From Candidatus Nanopelagicus hibericus (GTDB lineage Bacteria; Actinomycetota; Actinomycetes; Nanopelagicales; Nanopelagicaceae): a stretch of 64,000 nucleotides of DNA. This document shows, in pieces, positions 41,416-51,003 of the stretch; position 1 is the first letter of the stretch; the number at the start of each line of letters is the position of its first letter. The notes below the pieces were generated by a model. That model had not been told where the DNA came from. It searched no databases and worked only from the letters and a program-made list of their open reading frames with translations. A program made the position numbers and the translations under genes. The stretch spans positions 186,001 to 250,000 of the forward strand of contig NZ_CP016771.1 of assembly GCF_002288005.1 (NCBI RefSeq). Direction: 5' to 3'.

Positions 41416-44076
41416 GTGGGTTTATTAGACAAGGTTTTACGAGCTGGTGAGGGTAAGGCGGTTAAGCGCCTAGTAAAGATTTCGCAAGAGGTAAATAAAT
41501 TTGAGAGTGAAATCTCTGCTTTAGATGATCAATCGTTAAGAAGTAAAACTGATAAATTCAAAGAGCGCTATAACAATGGTGAAAGTTTGGATTCCATACT
41601 GCCTGAGGCGTTTGCAGTTGTCAGGGAGGCGGCAAAACGTACTCTTGGTCAACGTCATTACGACGTTCAATTAATGGGTGGCGCCGCACTTCATCGAGGA
41701 AATATCGCTGAGATGCGCACTGGCGAAGGTAAAACTCTGGTTTCAACCTTGCCAGCATACTTAAACGCATTGACTGGTAAAGGTGTGCACATTGTTACTG
41801 TTAATGATTATTTAGCAGAGCGTGATAGTGAATGGATGGGTCGAGTACATCGTTTTCTTGGACTTAAAGTTGGTGTAATTCTGGCAAGCATGTCCCCAAC
41901 TGAAAGACGTGAAGCCTATGCAGCAGATATCACCTATGGAACAAATAATGAATTTGGTTTTGATTATCTCCGTGACAACATGGCATGGTCACTATCCGAT
42001 TGTGTGCAACGAGACCACAACTTTGCGATCGTAGATGAGGTTGACTCTATTTTGATTGACGAGGCAAGAACACCATTAATTATCTCTGGCCCGGCAGATA
42101 AGGCAACTAAGTGGTATGTGGAGTTTGCAAATATTGTTTCAAAACTAACCCTGGATCAGCATTATGAAGTTGATGTTAAAAAGCGCACTGTTGGCATTTT
42201 AGAGGAGGGTGTAACCAGGGTTGAAGAGGCGTTAAAGATTGAAAATCTCTATGAAGCAGCCAATACGCCAATGATTGGTTACTTAAATAATGCAATTCGA
42301 GCAAAAGAATTATTTAAGCGAGATAAAGATTATGTAGTTATGAATGGCGATTTATTGATTGTTGATGAGCACACTGGCCGGATGTTGGCCGGGCGTAGGT
42401 ATAGCGAGGGTCTACACCAAGCTTTGGAGGCAAAAGAGCGAATTGAGATCCAGGACGAGAATCAAACCCTGGCAACAATCACCCTGCAGAATTACTTCCG
42501 CCTCTATAAAAAGCTCAGCGGCATGACTGGTACTGCGATGACTGAAGCATCTGAATTTATGCAGATCTATAAGCTAGGTGTTATCCCGATTCCAACCAAT
42601 AAAAATATGGTCAGAATTGATCAATCAGATCTTATTTACAAATCAGAGGCTGGAAAATTTGCCGCTGTTGCAAACGACATCGTGGATAGAAATAAGAAAG
42701 GTCAACCAGTATTGGTTGGCACAGTAAGTGTTGAAAAATCTGAGGAGTTATCCGCGGTATTAAAGAAGAATGGCATCGCGCATGAAGTTCTTAACGCCAA
42801 ACAACATGAGCGCGAGGCGGCGATTATTGCTAGAGCTGGCACCATTGGCGCAGTCACGGTTGCTACCAATATGGCCGGTCGTGGAACTGACATCATGCTG
42901 GGTGGTAATCCAGAGTTCATGGCAGATTTTGAATTACAACGCAAAGGATTAAATCCAGTTGATTCACCTGAGGAGTATGAAAAAGCTTGGCCAAGTGAGA
43001 TTGAAAAACAAAAAGCTGCTGTGGCAAAAGAGCATGAAACTGTGGTCGCTCTAGGTGGACTTTATGTGCTTGGTACTGAGCGCCACGAATCAAGGCGAAT
43101 TGATAATCAGCTAAGAGGTCGCTCCGGTCGGCAAGGTGATCCAGGTGAATCAAGATTTTATCTATCTCTACAAGATGATTTGATGCGCAGGTTTAATTCT
43201 GGCTTAGTCGAAAGATTTTTAGGTGCAGCAGGTATGCCGGAGGAGACACCGCTTGAGTCAAAGATAGTAAGCAATGCAATTAAATCAGCGCAAACTCAGG
43301 TTGAATCTTTAAACTTTGAAATGCGTAAAAATGTATTGAAGTATGACGATGTTATGAACAAACAACGTGAGGTTGTCTACTCCGAGCGTCGTGAGGTGCT
43401 TGAGGGTGTTGATATTAAGGAGCTAGTTGAGGTTTCGCTAGAGGAGACAATTACTGCATATGTTAACTCGGCGACGGCAAATGGAGTGGCAGAGGAGTGG
43501 GATTTAAATACTTTATGGAGTGCGCTTAAAGTTCTTTATCCAATCTCCTTCACCGCCGAGGAATTACTGGCAGAGATCGGTGGTGCAGTAGCACTTGATA
43601 GTGAGTTCTTATTGGAAAGAATTTTGCAAGACTCCAGGGTTGCTTATGAAAAGCGGGAGAGTGAATTAACTCCAGTTGTCATGCGAGAATTAGAGCGAAA
43701 AATCTTGCTTTCCGTCTTAGATCGCAAATGGCGCGAGCACCTTTATGAGATGGATTATTTGCAAGAAGGTATTGGCTTACGTGCCATGGCACAACGTGAT
43801 CCATTAGTTGAGTATCAAAAAGAGGGATTTGACCTATTCACCGCGATGATGGATGCAATAAAGGAAGAATTAGTTAGTTTTGTATTTCATGTTGAGGTAC
43901 AGGTAGAAGGTAGTGAGGTTGGCGCTAAAGGTTTAACCCCGGCACCAGCACCTGCTGCAGCATTGCAATATTCAGCCGCAGATGTGGAGCCAACAAACTC
44001 TGGTGGAACATCTAAAAATGCGCCTTGTCCATGTGGCTCTGGAAAGAAATACAAACGATGCCATGGAGCTGCTTAA
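41416..44076 (+). CDS. secA: SecA preprotein translocase ATPase
   Basis: An 886-aa motor of the Sec export pathway. The nucleotide loop [19 protein letters not shown] begins near 96, with VNDYLAERD near 126, the [16 protein letters not shown]-like motif near 209, the [15 protein letters not shown] motif near 484, and the [15 protein letters not shown] motif near 562. The C-terminal zinc module [14 protein letters not shown] ends the protein. Full length; this is the housekeeping SecA1. The GTG start is preceded by GGAGG. It converges with the Rv3235-like gene. Confidence 0.97.
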   Translation: MGLLDKVLRAGEGKAVKRLVKISQEVNKFESEISALDDQSLRSKTDKFKERYNNGESLDSILPEAFAVVREAAKRTLGQRHYDVQLMGGAALHRGNIAEMRTGEGKTLVSTLPAYLNALTGKGVHIVTVNDYLAERDSEWMGRVHRFLGLKVGVILASMSPTERREAYAADITYGTNNEFGFDYLRDNMAWSLSDCVQRDHNFAIVDEVDSILIDEARTPLIISGPADKATKWYVEFANIVSKLTLDQHYEVDVKKRTVGILEEGVTRVEEALKIENLYEAANTPMIGYLNNAIRAKELFKRDKDYVVMNGDLLIVDEHTGRMLAGRRYSEGLHQALEAKERIEIQDENQTLATITLQNYFRLYKKLSGMTGTAMTEASEFMQIYKLGVIPIPTNKNMVRIDQSDLIYKSEAGKFAAVANDIVDRNKKGQPVLVGTVSVEKSEELSAVLKKNGIAHEVLNAKQHEREAAIIARAGTIGAVTVATNMAGRGTDIMLGGNPEFMADFELQRKGLNPVDSPEEYEKAWPSEIEKQKAAVAKEHETVVALGGLYVLGTERHESRRIDNQLRGRSGRQGDPGESRFYLSLQDDLMRRFNSGLVERFLGAAGMPEETPLESKIVSNAIKSAQTQVESLNFEMRKNVLKYDDVMNKQREVVYSERREVLEGVDIKELVEVSLEETITAYVNSATANGVAEEWDLNTLWSALKVLYPISFTAEELLAEIGGAVALDSEFLLERILQDSRVAYEKRESELTPVVMRELERKILLSVLDRKWREHLYEMDYLQEGIGLRAMAQRDPLVEYQKEGFDLFTAMMDAIKEELVSFVFHVEVQVEGSEVGAKGLTPAPAPAAALQYSAADVEPTNSGGTSKNAPCPCGSGKKYKRCHGAA

Positions 44077-44513
44077 AGTAAGTTTAGATCAGTACAAATC
44101 CAACGCTTATCAACACCTTCAAATCTTAAGGTCAATGAGCGAACTCGGTCTTGAACTCGTAAGGTCACCACTACCTCTATCACACCTTCAATTGGCTGAT
44201 TTGTGTAAAGCTTTCTAATTTGGCATTTTTGGTTTAAATGCTTACCTTCTTCGATAATTTTATTTATAACAGAGCGATGGCAGTTTCGTGATAGTTGGAG
44301 TGCAGATCTGCGGCCAGACCAAACTTCAATAACTGCAATTACAAAATTCTCACTCCATTGGAATAAATCTGGTAGTTCTGCCAAGGATGAGGGGATTGGT
44401 GAGAACTTCGGGTGGGAGAGCTCGTTGCCAAACTCTTTATCAGTTGTTGGTACTAGGTATAACTTCTTCGTTTGATTAGGTACCTCCTGTGGCAGTGATT
44501 GAGTAATTGTCAT
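44073..44513 (-). CDS. Rv3235-family protein
   Basis: A 146-aa protein from the ATG at 44513 (a TTG at 44528 would extend it by five residues). The mid-region [20 protein letters not shown] and the C-terminal [21 protein letters not shown] match an actinobacterial family named after Rv3235, found next to secA1. The fold resembles an NTF2- or SH3-like small domain, but this is a guess. Function unknown. Its end overlaps the secA stop by four bases. Confidence 0.75.
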   Translation of the reverse strand: MTITQSLPQEVPNQTKKLYLVPTTDKEFGNELSHPKFSPIPSSLAELPDLFQWSENFVIAVIEVWSGRRSALQLSRNCHRSVINKIIEEGKHLNQKCQIRKLYTNQPIEGVIEVVVTLRVQDRVRSLTLRFEGVDKRWICTDLNLL

Positions 44514-44597
44514 ACTGCAACTCTGCAAGGATTGATTGATCAGCAGATCATCCGAAGGGATGAGTTATTCCATGCCCAACTTTGCTAAATAGTACTT

Positions 44598-45191
44598 ATG
44601 CAAATGGCTAAGTTAGATTTCCTAAAAAATTCAAGATTGGCGATGGGGCTGGCACTATTAATAATTGCTTTGTCTGCAGCCAGTTTGATATCAAAAGAAG
44701 CAAATAGAACCGTTTTGGTCTGGGCTAGTGTTGGCGAACTTGCGCCAGGTCAGATAATTACCCCAACAGACATCATCCCGGCTTCGGTGTTACTCGCTCA
44801 ATCTGCAAAAAACTACTTTTCATCAGCTGCACAAATTGTTGGTGCAACTGTAATTTCAAGGATTTCCACCGGAGATTTAATTCCAGTGGCCGCGATCAGT
44901 AATGAGGTTGATTCAACAGATAAGCGGCTGGTGCCACTATCGGTTGAAATCACCGATCTACCAATTGCATTAGTACGTGGTGATGTCATTGATATTTATG
45001 CAATCCCAAAAAGAGACTCTAAATCTATAATTACCCCAGAATTATTAGCTGCTGGTGTATCAGTTGAACAGGTGTTGGAGCGCAGCAATTCAGGTTCGGT
45101 GAGTGTATTAGTAATCTTAAATAGCGACCAGGTCATATCAGCCTTAAATCTAATTACCGATAGCAGGTTGATTATTGTCCGAAGCTTCTAA
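44598..45191 (+). CDS. CpaB-like SAF-domain Tad pilus protein
   Basis: A 197-aa protein with one N-terminal membrane helix (about 15-31), then a SAF domain: VLVWASVGELAPGQIITPTDI near 39, and IVGATVISRISTGDLIPVAAIS around 86 in two parts. This is the pattern of CpaB/RcpC, the periplasmic or external assembly factor of Tad pili. The C-terminal part is short for CpaB. A CpaE-like ATPase gene overlaps its end by 17 bases. TAAATA six bases before the ATG is a weak promoter candidate. Confidence 0.7.
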   Translation: MQMAKLDFLKNSRLAMGLALLIIALSAASLISKEANRTVLVWASVGELAPGQIITPTDIIPASVLLAQSAKNYFSSAAQIVGATVISRISTGDLIPVAAISNEVDSTDKRLVPLSVEITDLPIALVRGDVIDIYAIPKRDSKSIITPELLAAGVSVEQVLERSNSGSVSVLVILNSDQVISALNLITDSRLIIVRSF

Positions 45192-46113
45192 AGTAAATCT
45201 CAACCTAGTAACTGCAATCAGCAGCAGTGACCAGGAGGAAAAAGTTGCCGCCTTACTTTTTTCCCAAGGCTGCAACATTATTTATCGCGCCTTAAATCTG
45301 TCGCTGCTATCAAAATTTCTCCCCACATCCCAGTTAAATCTAACAATTGTATATAGTAAAGATTTTTGTGAAGTCGGTGAGTTAAATTCTATAATCAGTA
45401 AGTATAAACAGCACAGGTTTATCGCACTTGACGAAAAAAATGAACAAACAGAATTAATGAATGCCTTATCTCAAATTAATCGACCACCTCTTATTCATGC
45501 GATAGAAAAACTTGTAAATCTCACCACAGTGATTGGATCACCTGGCGCACCAGGTGTATCCACAATCGCAAATCAAATTGCGGCCCAAGTATCTGCCACA
45601 ATAATTTCTGCCAGTCATCAAAATTTGCGGCCGCCGGCAAAATCTAAGGTGGTAGGTATCCAGGCACCAGAGTTGAGTAGACACCTTTCCACTGTGAAAG
45701 AGGGTGCGATAGTAATTGATGGTGGCGCCGTACTTTTCTTGACCCAAACTCTGGCAGATCGGCGAATGAATTCCCACTGGTTAAGTGAAAGTGTTGCTTG
45801 TGCCAGTAAATTAATTTACGTAACAAAGGCCGATGAGAATGGGATTTTATACTTAGCGCAGTTTTTGAAGGATTTTCAAAAGGTAATTAACCCACCGCCA
45901 ATTATATTTCTACTAAATCAACAAAGGTTTGATCGAATAGGTAGGGTAATTCAAGGTAAGTTTCTAGAGTTAGTTAGCAGTTGGCCAAATATCCAAATCC
46001 CATTTGATCACGCAGCACAGCTTTCGGTAGGTTCAACAGTGAGCAAATACTCATTTTGGCGCAGTACCGCCTTTAGTAAGCAGATAGATAAAATTGGTAA
46101 ACAACTTATATGA
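45175..46113 (+). CDS. CpaE-like P-loop protein with altered Walker A motif
   Basis: A 312-aa protein similar to actinobacterial CpaE / septum-site (MinD-like) proteins. The N-terminal 110 residues resemble a receiver-like domain. Residues 121-130 read GSPGAPGVST, the deviant P-loop position, where the invariant Lys is Val; related proteins often have Arg there. A late AIVIDGGA strand follows. It probably localises or regulates pilus assembly without normal ATP hydrolysis. The TTG start overlaps the CpaB-like gene by 17 bases. No TadA, TadB or TadC gene follows; pdtaS starts 21 bases later. Confidence 0.65.
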   Translation: MSEASKVNLNLVTAISSSDQEEKVAALLFSQGCNIIYRALNLSLLSKFLPTSQLNLTIVYSKDFCEVGELNSIISKYKQHRFIALDEKNEQTELMNALSQINRPPLIHAIEKLVNLTTVIGSPGAPGVSTIANQIAAQVSATIISASHQNLRPPAKSKVVGIQAPELSRHLSTVKEGAIVIDGGAVLFLTQTLADRRMNSHWLSESVACASKLIYVTKADENGILYLAQFLKDFQKVINPPPIIFLLNQQRFDRIGRVIQGKFLELVSSWPNIQIPFDHAAQLSVGSTVSKYSFWRSTAFSKQIDKIGKQLI

Positions 46114-46122
46114 CAGGGGCTC

Positions 46123-46134
46123 TACCATTGACCT
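46123..46134 (+). promoter_or_regulatory. predicted leaderless promoter of pdtaS
   Basis: TACCAT (46123-46128), then TGACCT, then the ATG at 46135. Confidence 0.5.
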
Positions 46135-47601
46135 ATGGCAACCCTTGCAGAGTTGATCACTGAGAACTCTAAATTAAGCGATGTTGAAGCAGAACATCTG
46201 TCGCAACTAGTTGCTGAGTGGCGTTTACTAGCTGACTTATCCTTTGCCGATCTAATACTTTGGTTGCCAATTCGCAGGGATGAAAAATCATGGCCTGAGG
46301 GCTTTGTGGCGATTGCTCAAATCAGACCAACTACCGCTGCAACCGTCTTTAGCAACGATTTAATTGGCACCCAAATTAATTGGGGGGATAGGCCACGAAT
46401 TGATCAAGCCTTATCAGATGGTGAAATTATTCGAGATGCAGAGCCAGAGTTACTTGGTGAAGTACTAATTAAAGACGAGAGCATTCCAGTAATTTTTGGT
46501 GGGAAAAGTTTGGCAGTGATATCAAGGCATCGCAATTTTAATCTAATGCGGTCGCCTTCAAAGCTTGAATTAAATTATCGCGAAATTGCTCGCAAAATGT
46601 TTCAGATGGTAGTAGATGGTAATTTTCCGATTCGTAATAGCATTTACAGCTCTGAATCTGCGCCCAGAGTTGGTGATGGATTAATTCGATTAGATACAAA
46701 TGGTGTGGTGTTTTTTGCGTCGCCAAATGCAAGATCTGCTTTAAGTAGAGTTGGTTTTGAAAATGAGCTTGAGGGTAAAAACCTAGGTGAAGTTTTTAGT
46801 AACTTGAGCAAGGCAGGTAATCAACCAACAGATGAGTCTTGGCAAACTTCACTTAGCGGGAAGTTTTTGCGCAGAGTTGAGTATGAAAGTGCAGCAGCGG
46901 TAATTGATTTATTAGTGATTCCGTTGACTCAAAAAGGGGATCGAATTGGTGCGATAGTTTTACTTCACAATGTAACTGAACTGCGTAATCGTGATCGAGC
47001 ATTAGTAACAAAAGATGCCACCATTAAAGAGATTCACCATCGGGTTAAGAACAACTTACAAACTGTCTCCGCGCTGCTTCGATTGCAATCACGCCGCGTC
47101 AGCGACCCGATGGCAAGTGCGGCATTAGATGAGGCGGTCAGGCGAGTTGCCTCAATCGCACTTGTCCATGAATCTTTATCCAATCAATCATCAGAGCTGC
47201 TGGAGTTCGATCAGGTTTTTGAGCAAATTGTGAAGAACGCGTTAGATCTAAATCCGCGAAAGATTAAATATAAAAAAATCGGAGATTTTGGATCTTTTGA
47301 TTCCAAAACTGCCACTGCCTTATCCCTTGTAGTTACCGAGTTAATTCATAACGCAATTGAGCATGGTTTATCAAAATCTGGAGATTTGTTAACTGTTGAG
47401 ATCATAAAAAATGGAAATGATTACAAAGTTTCGGTATCTGATAATGGTGTTGGCCTTCCTGATGATTTCAATATTGAAAAATCAGCAAATTTAGGATTAC
47501 AAATTGCCAACACACTTACTAAAAATGAATTAAGTGGGAGTATCAGATTGGTACGTATTGATAACCTCACCAAAGGTGAGATAATTTTTAAGGTAAACTA
47601 A
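46135..47601 (+). CDS. pdtaS: PdtaS-type cytosolic sensor histidine kinase
   Basis: A 488-aa soluble kinase without membrane segments. An N-terminal GAF-like sensor domain (about 1-140) and a PAS-like domain (about 180-285) precede the HisKA_2 phosphotransfer helix with His302 (EIHHRVKNNLQTVSALLRLQ) and the ATPase domain (ELIHNAIEHGL near 404). This is the M. tuberculosis PdtaS (Rv3220c) architecture; its partner PdtaR is an RNA-binding ANTAR regulator, not in this window. The convergent whiB1 neighbour is conserved too. Confidence 0.9.
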   Translation: MATLAELITENSKLSDVEAEHLSQLVAEWRLLADLSFADLILWLPIRRDEKSWPEGFVAIAQIRPTTAATVFSNDLIGTQINWGDRPRIDQALSDGEIIRDAEPELLGEVLIKDESIPVIFGGKSLAVISRHRNFNLMRSPSKLELNYREIARKMFQMVVDGNFPIRNSIYSSESAPRVGDGLIRLDTNGVVFFASPNARSALSRVGFENELEGKNLGEVFSNLSKAGNQPTDESWQTSLSGKFLRRVEYESAAAVIDLLVIPLTQKGDRIGAIVLLHNVTELRNRDRALVTKDATIKEIHHRVKNNLQTVSALLRLQSRRVSDPMASAALDEAVRRVASIALVHESLSNQSSELLEFDQVFEQIVKNALDLNPRKIKYKKIGDFGSFDSKTATALSLVVTELIHNAIEHGLSKSGDLLTVEIIKNGNDYKVSVSDNGVGLPDDFNIEKSANLGLQIANTLTKNELSGSIRLVRIDNLTKGEIIFKVN

Positions 47602-47867
47602 AAAGGGTTTTGATTCTCCATTTGTCGAGCACGGTTACGCGCCGCCCGACGTTTCATCGCACGTCTTTCATCCTCAGATAACCCACCCCAAACTCCGGCA
47701 TCTTGTCCGCTTTCAAGTGCCCAAGCTAAACATGGCTCCTTGACTGGGCATCTGGCACAAATCTTTTTCGCTTCCTCAATTTGAGCTAATGCGGGACCGG
47801 TATTGCCGACGGGAAAGAAAACCTCTGGATCCTCATCGCGACAAATAGCTTGATGTCGCCAATCCAT
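47598..47867 (-). CDS. whiB1: WhiB1 iron-sulfur regulator
   Basis: An 89-aa WhiB-like protein. The four cysteines C9, C37, C40 and C46 are at the same positions as in M. tuberculosis WhiB1, followed by GVWGGLSEDERR near 59 and a basic C-terminus. WhiB1 is a nitric-oxide-sensitive 4Fe-4S protein that binds the principal sigma factor. AAGGAG lies upstream. Its end overlaps pdtaS by four bases, and the upstream gap holds a GTGAAA/TTTCAC dyad (see 47976). Confidence 0.93.
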   Translation of the reverse strand: MDWRHQAICRDEDPEVFFPVGNTGPALAQIEEAKKICARCPVKEPCLAWALESGQDAGVWGGLSEDERRAMKRRAARNRARQMENQNPF

Positions 47868-47975
47868 AGGGCAGCAACTCCTTCAGTGAAATAGATGGTA
47901 ATAAAAGTTAACGAAAACTTAACTCCCCTATTCTCTCCTTAATCTAATTAATAAACAAGGATATTTTGCTATGAA

Positions 47976-47990
47976 GTGAAAATATTTCAC
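47976..47990. promoter_or_regulatory. inverted repeat upstream of whiB1
   Basis: GTGAAA-ATA-TTTCAC is a perfect dyad with six-base arms, 109 bases upstream of the whiB1 start and 31 bases from the tRNA 3' end. It resembles a CRP half-site pair (GTGA...TCAC), but with seven rather than six bases between the halves. It could alternatively help end tRNA-Arg transcription. No assignment is certain. Confidence 0.35.
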
Positions 47991-48021
47991 AGATATTCAT
48001 CACTTTATTTGATTATCTATG

Positions 48022-48093
48022 TGCCCTCGGCAGGAATCGAACCTGCGCACCCGCCTCCGGAGGGCGGTTCTCTATCCCCTGAGCTACGAGGGC
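48022..48093 (-). tRNA. tRNA-Arg (anticodon CCG)
   Basis: On the minus strand the gene begins GCCCTCGTAGCTCAGGGGAT and folds into a full cloverleaf. Acceptor arms are GCCCTCG and CGAGGGC with A as discriminator, the anticodon stem is CCGCC/GGCGG, and the loop CTCCGGA carries the anticodon CCG. The T-arm GCAGGTTCGATTCCTGC is canonical. CCA is not encoded. It reads CGG arginine codons. Confidence 0.95.
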
Positions 48094-48202
48094 GTTAATT
48101 ACAAATAAGCGCAAAGGTTATCACTCTCACATTTACCCCATTTTTTATCCCTTGAAATATTTAAAGATTGCGAAGTAATTGTGATTAGGAGAGAATTAGC
48201 AG

Positions 48203-48727
48203 ATGAGTCACACCGCATACTTTGCTACTGGTTGCTTTTGGGGAGCAGAGCGCAGATTTTGGCAATTGGCAGGAGTAATTCAAACCTCAGTTGGTTATAT
48301 GGGTGGAAATAAACCAGATCCAACCTATAAAGAAGTTTGCACTGGAACAACAAATCATGCTGAGATGGTGGAAATTATTTTTGATCCAGAGGTAATTACT
48401 TATCAGAGATTACTTGCGGAATTTTGGGAGATGCATGATCCCACCTCATTAAATCAACAAGGCGGTGATATTGGCACCCAGTATCGATCTGCCATCTACA
48501 CCACCTCTGATGACCAGCTAAAGCAAGCTATTGCCAGTAAGGGTATTTATCAAGCAGAGTTAGACAAAAATGGCATCGGTAAAATTGTTACCCAAATACT
48601 GCCAGCATCAGGGGTTACCTACTGGTTAGCGGAGGAGTACCACCAAAAATACTTAGCTAAGAATCCAAATGGCTATGACTGCCATTCATCAACTGGAATC
48701 AATTATCCAATGGCTGCACTTTCTTAA
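48203..48727 (+). CDS. msrA: peptide methionine sulfoxide reductase A
   Basis: A 174-aa MsrA that reduces methionine S-sulfoxide in proteins. The catalytic motif TGCFWGAERRF is at 9-19, with YMGGNKPDPTYKEVC near 33 and GTQYRSAIYT near 93. Only the catalytic Cys is obvious near the N-terminus; CHSS near 167 may supply a resolving Cys. TTAGGAGAG is a candidate ribosome binding site ten bases before the ATG. msrB follows after one base. Confidence 0.95.
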   Translation: MSHTAYFATGCFWGAERRFWQLAGVIQTSVGYMGGNKPDPTYKEVCTGTTNHAEMVEIIFDPEVITYQRLLAEFWEMHDPTSLNQQGGDIGTQYRSAIYTTSDDQLKQAIASKGIYQAELDKNGIGKIVTQILPASGVTYWLAEEYHQKYLAKNPNGYDCHSSTGINYPMAALS

Positions 48728-48728
48728 C

Positions 48729-49181
48729 ATGAATGAGATTACGCCAATTGATTCAAGTATCAACTCAAAGGGTGAGCCGTATAAGATCAAAATTGATGAG
48801 AGTGAATTAAAACAGCGAGTTGACTCCTTATCTTTTAATGTTTTGCGCAAGGCTGATACGGAAATGGCATTCACCGGTGAGTACACCGATACTGAAACAA
48901 TTGGTGTTTACAAGTGCAAAGCCTGTGCTGCTGAACTATTTAGATCAGAGACTAAGTTTCACTCAGGTTGTGGCTGGCCATCTTTTTACGCACCAACGCA
49001 AAAAGATGCGGTCGAATTAATTGAGGATCGTTCGCTTTTTCCCCGAATTCGTACCGAGGTTAGGTGTGCAGCTTGTGGCTCACACCTTGGTCATGTTTTC
49101 ACCGGTGAAGGTTATTCAGTTCCAACTGATGAAAGATGGTGTATTAATTCAGTAGCACTGGTGTTGGAAGCAAAACCATAA
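48729..49181 (+). CDS. msrB: peptide methionine (R)-sulfoxide reductase B
   Basis: MsrB (150 aa from the ATG at 48729, one base after the msrA stop; a longer frame starting at 48669 runs inside msrA and is unlikely). It reduces methionine R-sulfoxide. Zinc-binding pairs CKAC near 62 and CAAC near 111 are present, and the catalytic Cys is in RWCINSVAL near 138. Together with MsrA the operon covers both sulfoxide epimers. Confidence 0.94.
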   Translation: MNEITPIDSSINSKGEPYKIKIDESELKQRVDSLSFNVLRKADTEMAFTGEYTDTETIGVYKCKACAAELFRSETKFHSGCGWPSFYAPTQKDAVELIEDRSLFPRIRTEVRCAACGSHLGHVFTGEGYSVPTDERWCINSVALVLEAKP

Positions 49182-49186
49182 AAGAC

Positions 49187-49198
49187 TAGAGTCGTCCT
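49187..49198 (+). promoter_or_regulatory. predicted leaderless promoter of the cystathionine enzyme gene
   Basis: TAGAGT (49187-49192), then CGTCCT, then the ATG at 49199. Confidence 0.55.
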
Positions 49199-50332
49199 AT
49201 GGGTCAAAAACATGAGTGGAGCAAGCTATCCACCGAATCCAAGGTAGTTGCAGCTGGCCGACCAGAAAAGAAGGCAGATGGTGAACTCAATCCACCAATC
49301 GCCTTAAACTCCACATTTCATGTTGGTGGACCAATTGGATATGCCAGATCTGGAAATCAAACTTGGAGCGCATTAGAGGAGGCAATTGAACTCCTTGAGG
49401 GTGGGAAGACATTAATTTTTGCATCTGGCATGGCGGCAATTAACGCCATTCTCTCATTACTGCCACCAGCTGGTGTAATAGTTGCGGCAAAAAATGGCTA
49501 TCAAGGCACAACTACCTACTTAAAGAATTTGCATGAAAGCGGAAAATTAACCGTCAGATTTGTAGATCTAACAAATGCCGAAGAATCTATGGCAGCTATT
49601 GATGGCGCCCAAATAGTTCATTTAGAGTCACCGGTAAACCCACTACTTGATGTGGTTGATCTACCAAAGCTCATAACCTATGCCAAAGCCAAAGGATGTG
49701 GAGTGTCTGTAGACAATACTTTTGCCACACCATTGAATCAAAACCCATTAGCGATGGGGGCAGATATTGTCATTCATTCAGTTACTAAATTCTTATCTGG
49801 ACACAGCGATATTTTACTCGGCTCACTAAGTACCAATGACCTAGCACTTTATAATCGTCTAGAACAATCACGAAAGTATGGCGGTGCTATTGCTGGACCA
49901 TTTGAAACCTGGCTAGCACTTCGAGGCTTGCGAACATTTGCAGTAAGAATGCAGCGCTCGCAAGAAAATGCCATGATATTGGCAGAGCGATTATCAAAGG
50001 ATTCAAGAATTAGCAGAGTTCGCTATCCAGGATTGCCTAGCGACCCAAACCACCTACTTGCTAAATCATTTATGAAGGGATTTGGCGCAGTGGTTTCATT
50101 TGAACCAAGAGGCAGCGCAGCACAGGTAGATTTGATGTGCGATAGCGCTAAATTGATAACTAATGCCACCTCTTTGGGCGGAGTTGAATCTATTTGGGAG
50201 CGCAGACGAAGATGGGATACAGAAAGTCATACCGTGCCAGAGAGTTTAATTCGATTCTCAGTTGGTATTGAAAATGTGGATGATATTTGGTCAGATATTG
50301 ACCAGGCAATGCTTCTAGCAAAAATTAAATAA
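49199..50332 (+). CDS. cystathionine gamma-lyase/synthase family PLP enzyme
   Basis: A 377-aa Cys/Met-metabolism PLP enzyme. It has the FASGMAAINAILSLL helix near 76, the SVDNTFATP motif near 178, and the PLP lysine in HSVTKFLSGHSDI near 200. Such enzymes make or break cystathionine or release H2S or methanethiol; the exact reaction cannot be settled by eye. The GNAT gene overlaps its stop by one base. The neighbourhood with Msr enzymes suggests sulfur amino acid metabolism. Confidence 0.87.
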   Translation: MGQKHEWSKLSTESKVVAAGRPEKKADGELNPPIALNSTFHVGGPIGYARSGNQTWSALEEAIELLEGGKTLIFASGMAAINAILSLLPPAGVIVAAKNGYQGTTTYLKNLHESGKLTVRFVDLTNAEESMAAIDGAQIVHLESPVNPLLDVVDLPKLITYAKAKGCGVSVDNTFATPLNQNPLAMGADIVIHSVTKFLSGHSDILLGSLSTNDLALYNRLEQSRKYGGAIAGPFETWLALRGLRTFAVRMQRSQENAMILAERLSKDSRISRVRYPGLPSDPNHLLAKSFMKGFGAVVSFEPRGSAAQVDLMCDSAKLITNATSLGGVESIWERRRRWDTESHTVPESLIRFSVGIENVDDIWSDIDQAMLLAKIK

Positions 50333-50817
50333 TGGCAGTAATTGTTCGCGCTGCAACCACAAAAGACCTACCCGATATTTTTCGCTTCATTCATGCTTTG
50401 GCTGAGTATGAGAAAGCACCAAATGAGGTCCGCCTTTCGGTCGCAGATTTAGAGAGCTCCTTATTTGGCCAAGTGCCCGCGGTTTTTTGTCTAATTTCAG
50501 AGCAGGCAGGGCAGGTAAGTGGCTTTGCAGTTTGGCATCTAAATTACTCAACCTGGTTAGGTAAACATGGGGTGTACCTAGAGGATCTTTATGTCGATCC
50601 TAGGTTTCGAGGCGCCGGCCATGGAAAGGCGTTGCTCAGAAAACTTGCTCAGATTTGTATTGAAAAAGGGTACTCAAGGTTGCAATGGTGGGTGCTTGAT
50701 TGGAATAAGAGCGCAATAGATTTTTATAAATCTATCGGGGCAGAGCCGATGGATGAGTGGACCGTCTTTAGAGTTTCTGGGAGTTCACTGGCAAAACTTG
50801 CAGAGGAAGGTAATTAG
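50332..50817 (+). CDS. GNAT acetyltransferase (SSAT-like)
   Basis: A 161-aa GCN5-family acetyltransferase. It opens IVRAATTKDLPDIFRFIHAL, and the acetyl-CoA loop YVDPRFRGAGHGKALL is near 85-100, with WWVLDWNKSAIDFYKSIGA at 117-135. This order (the ...EKAPNEV... start region and the long LQWWVLDWN segment) is typical of the spermidine/spermine N-acetyltransferase (SSAT) group. Polyamine or thialysine acetylation is therefore plausible but untested. Confidence 0.83.
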   Translation: MAVIVRAATTKDLPDIFRFIHALAEYEKAPNEVRLSVADLESSLFGQVPAVFCLISEQAGQVSGFAVWHLNYSTWLGKHGVYLEDLYVDPRFRGAGHGKALLRKLAQICIEKGYSRLQWWVLDWNKSAIDFYKSIGAEPMDEWTVFRVSGSSLAKLAEEGN

Positions 50818-50841
50818 TCTTACCTTGATATAAAAAGAGTG

Positions 50842-50853
50842 TAGATTTATCCC
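50842..50853 (+). promoter_or_regulatory. predicted leaderless promoter of the 49-aa gene
   Basis: TAGATT (50842-50847), then TATCCC, then the ATG at 50854. Confidence 0.5.
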
Positions 50854-51003
50854 ATGATCAAAGCCTTTAAAAGATTATTCGCACTCCTTGCCGGAGTACT
50901 GGTGATATTTGGTGCGATTAAGACTGCCTTTAATTGGCTAGCTCGTTCTGAAAATGATGAGTATGAGGTGTGGAGTGACGACGAAGAGCGAGAAGACGCG
51001 TAG
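50854..51003 (+). CDS. 49-aa single-pass membrane protein
   Basis: A short open frame (ATG 50854, TAG 51001) encoding a basic N-terminus (MIKAFKRLF), one membrane helix (about 9-30) and an acidic tail (SDDEEREDA). The precise leaderless spacing upstream and direct abutment with the next gene suggest that it is real. No family recognised. Confidence 0.55.
   Translation: MIKAFKRLFALLAGVLVIFGAIKTAFNWLARSENDEYEVWSDDEEREDA

Noticed and set aside
43982-44218. Extra coding frame over the end of secA and the following gene
   Set aside because: It is in another frame of well-supported genes and has no recognisable protein features.
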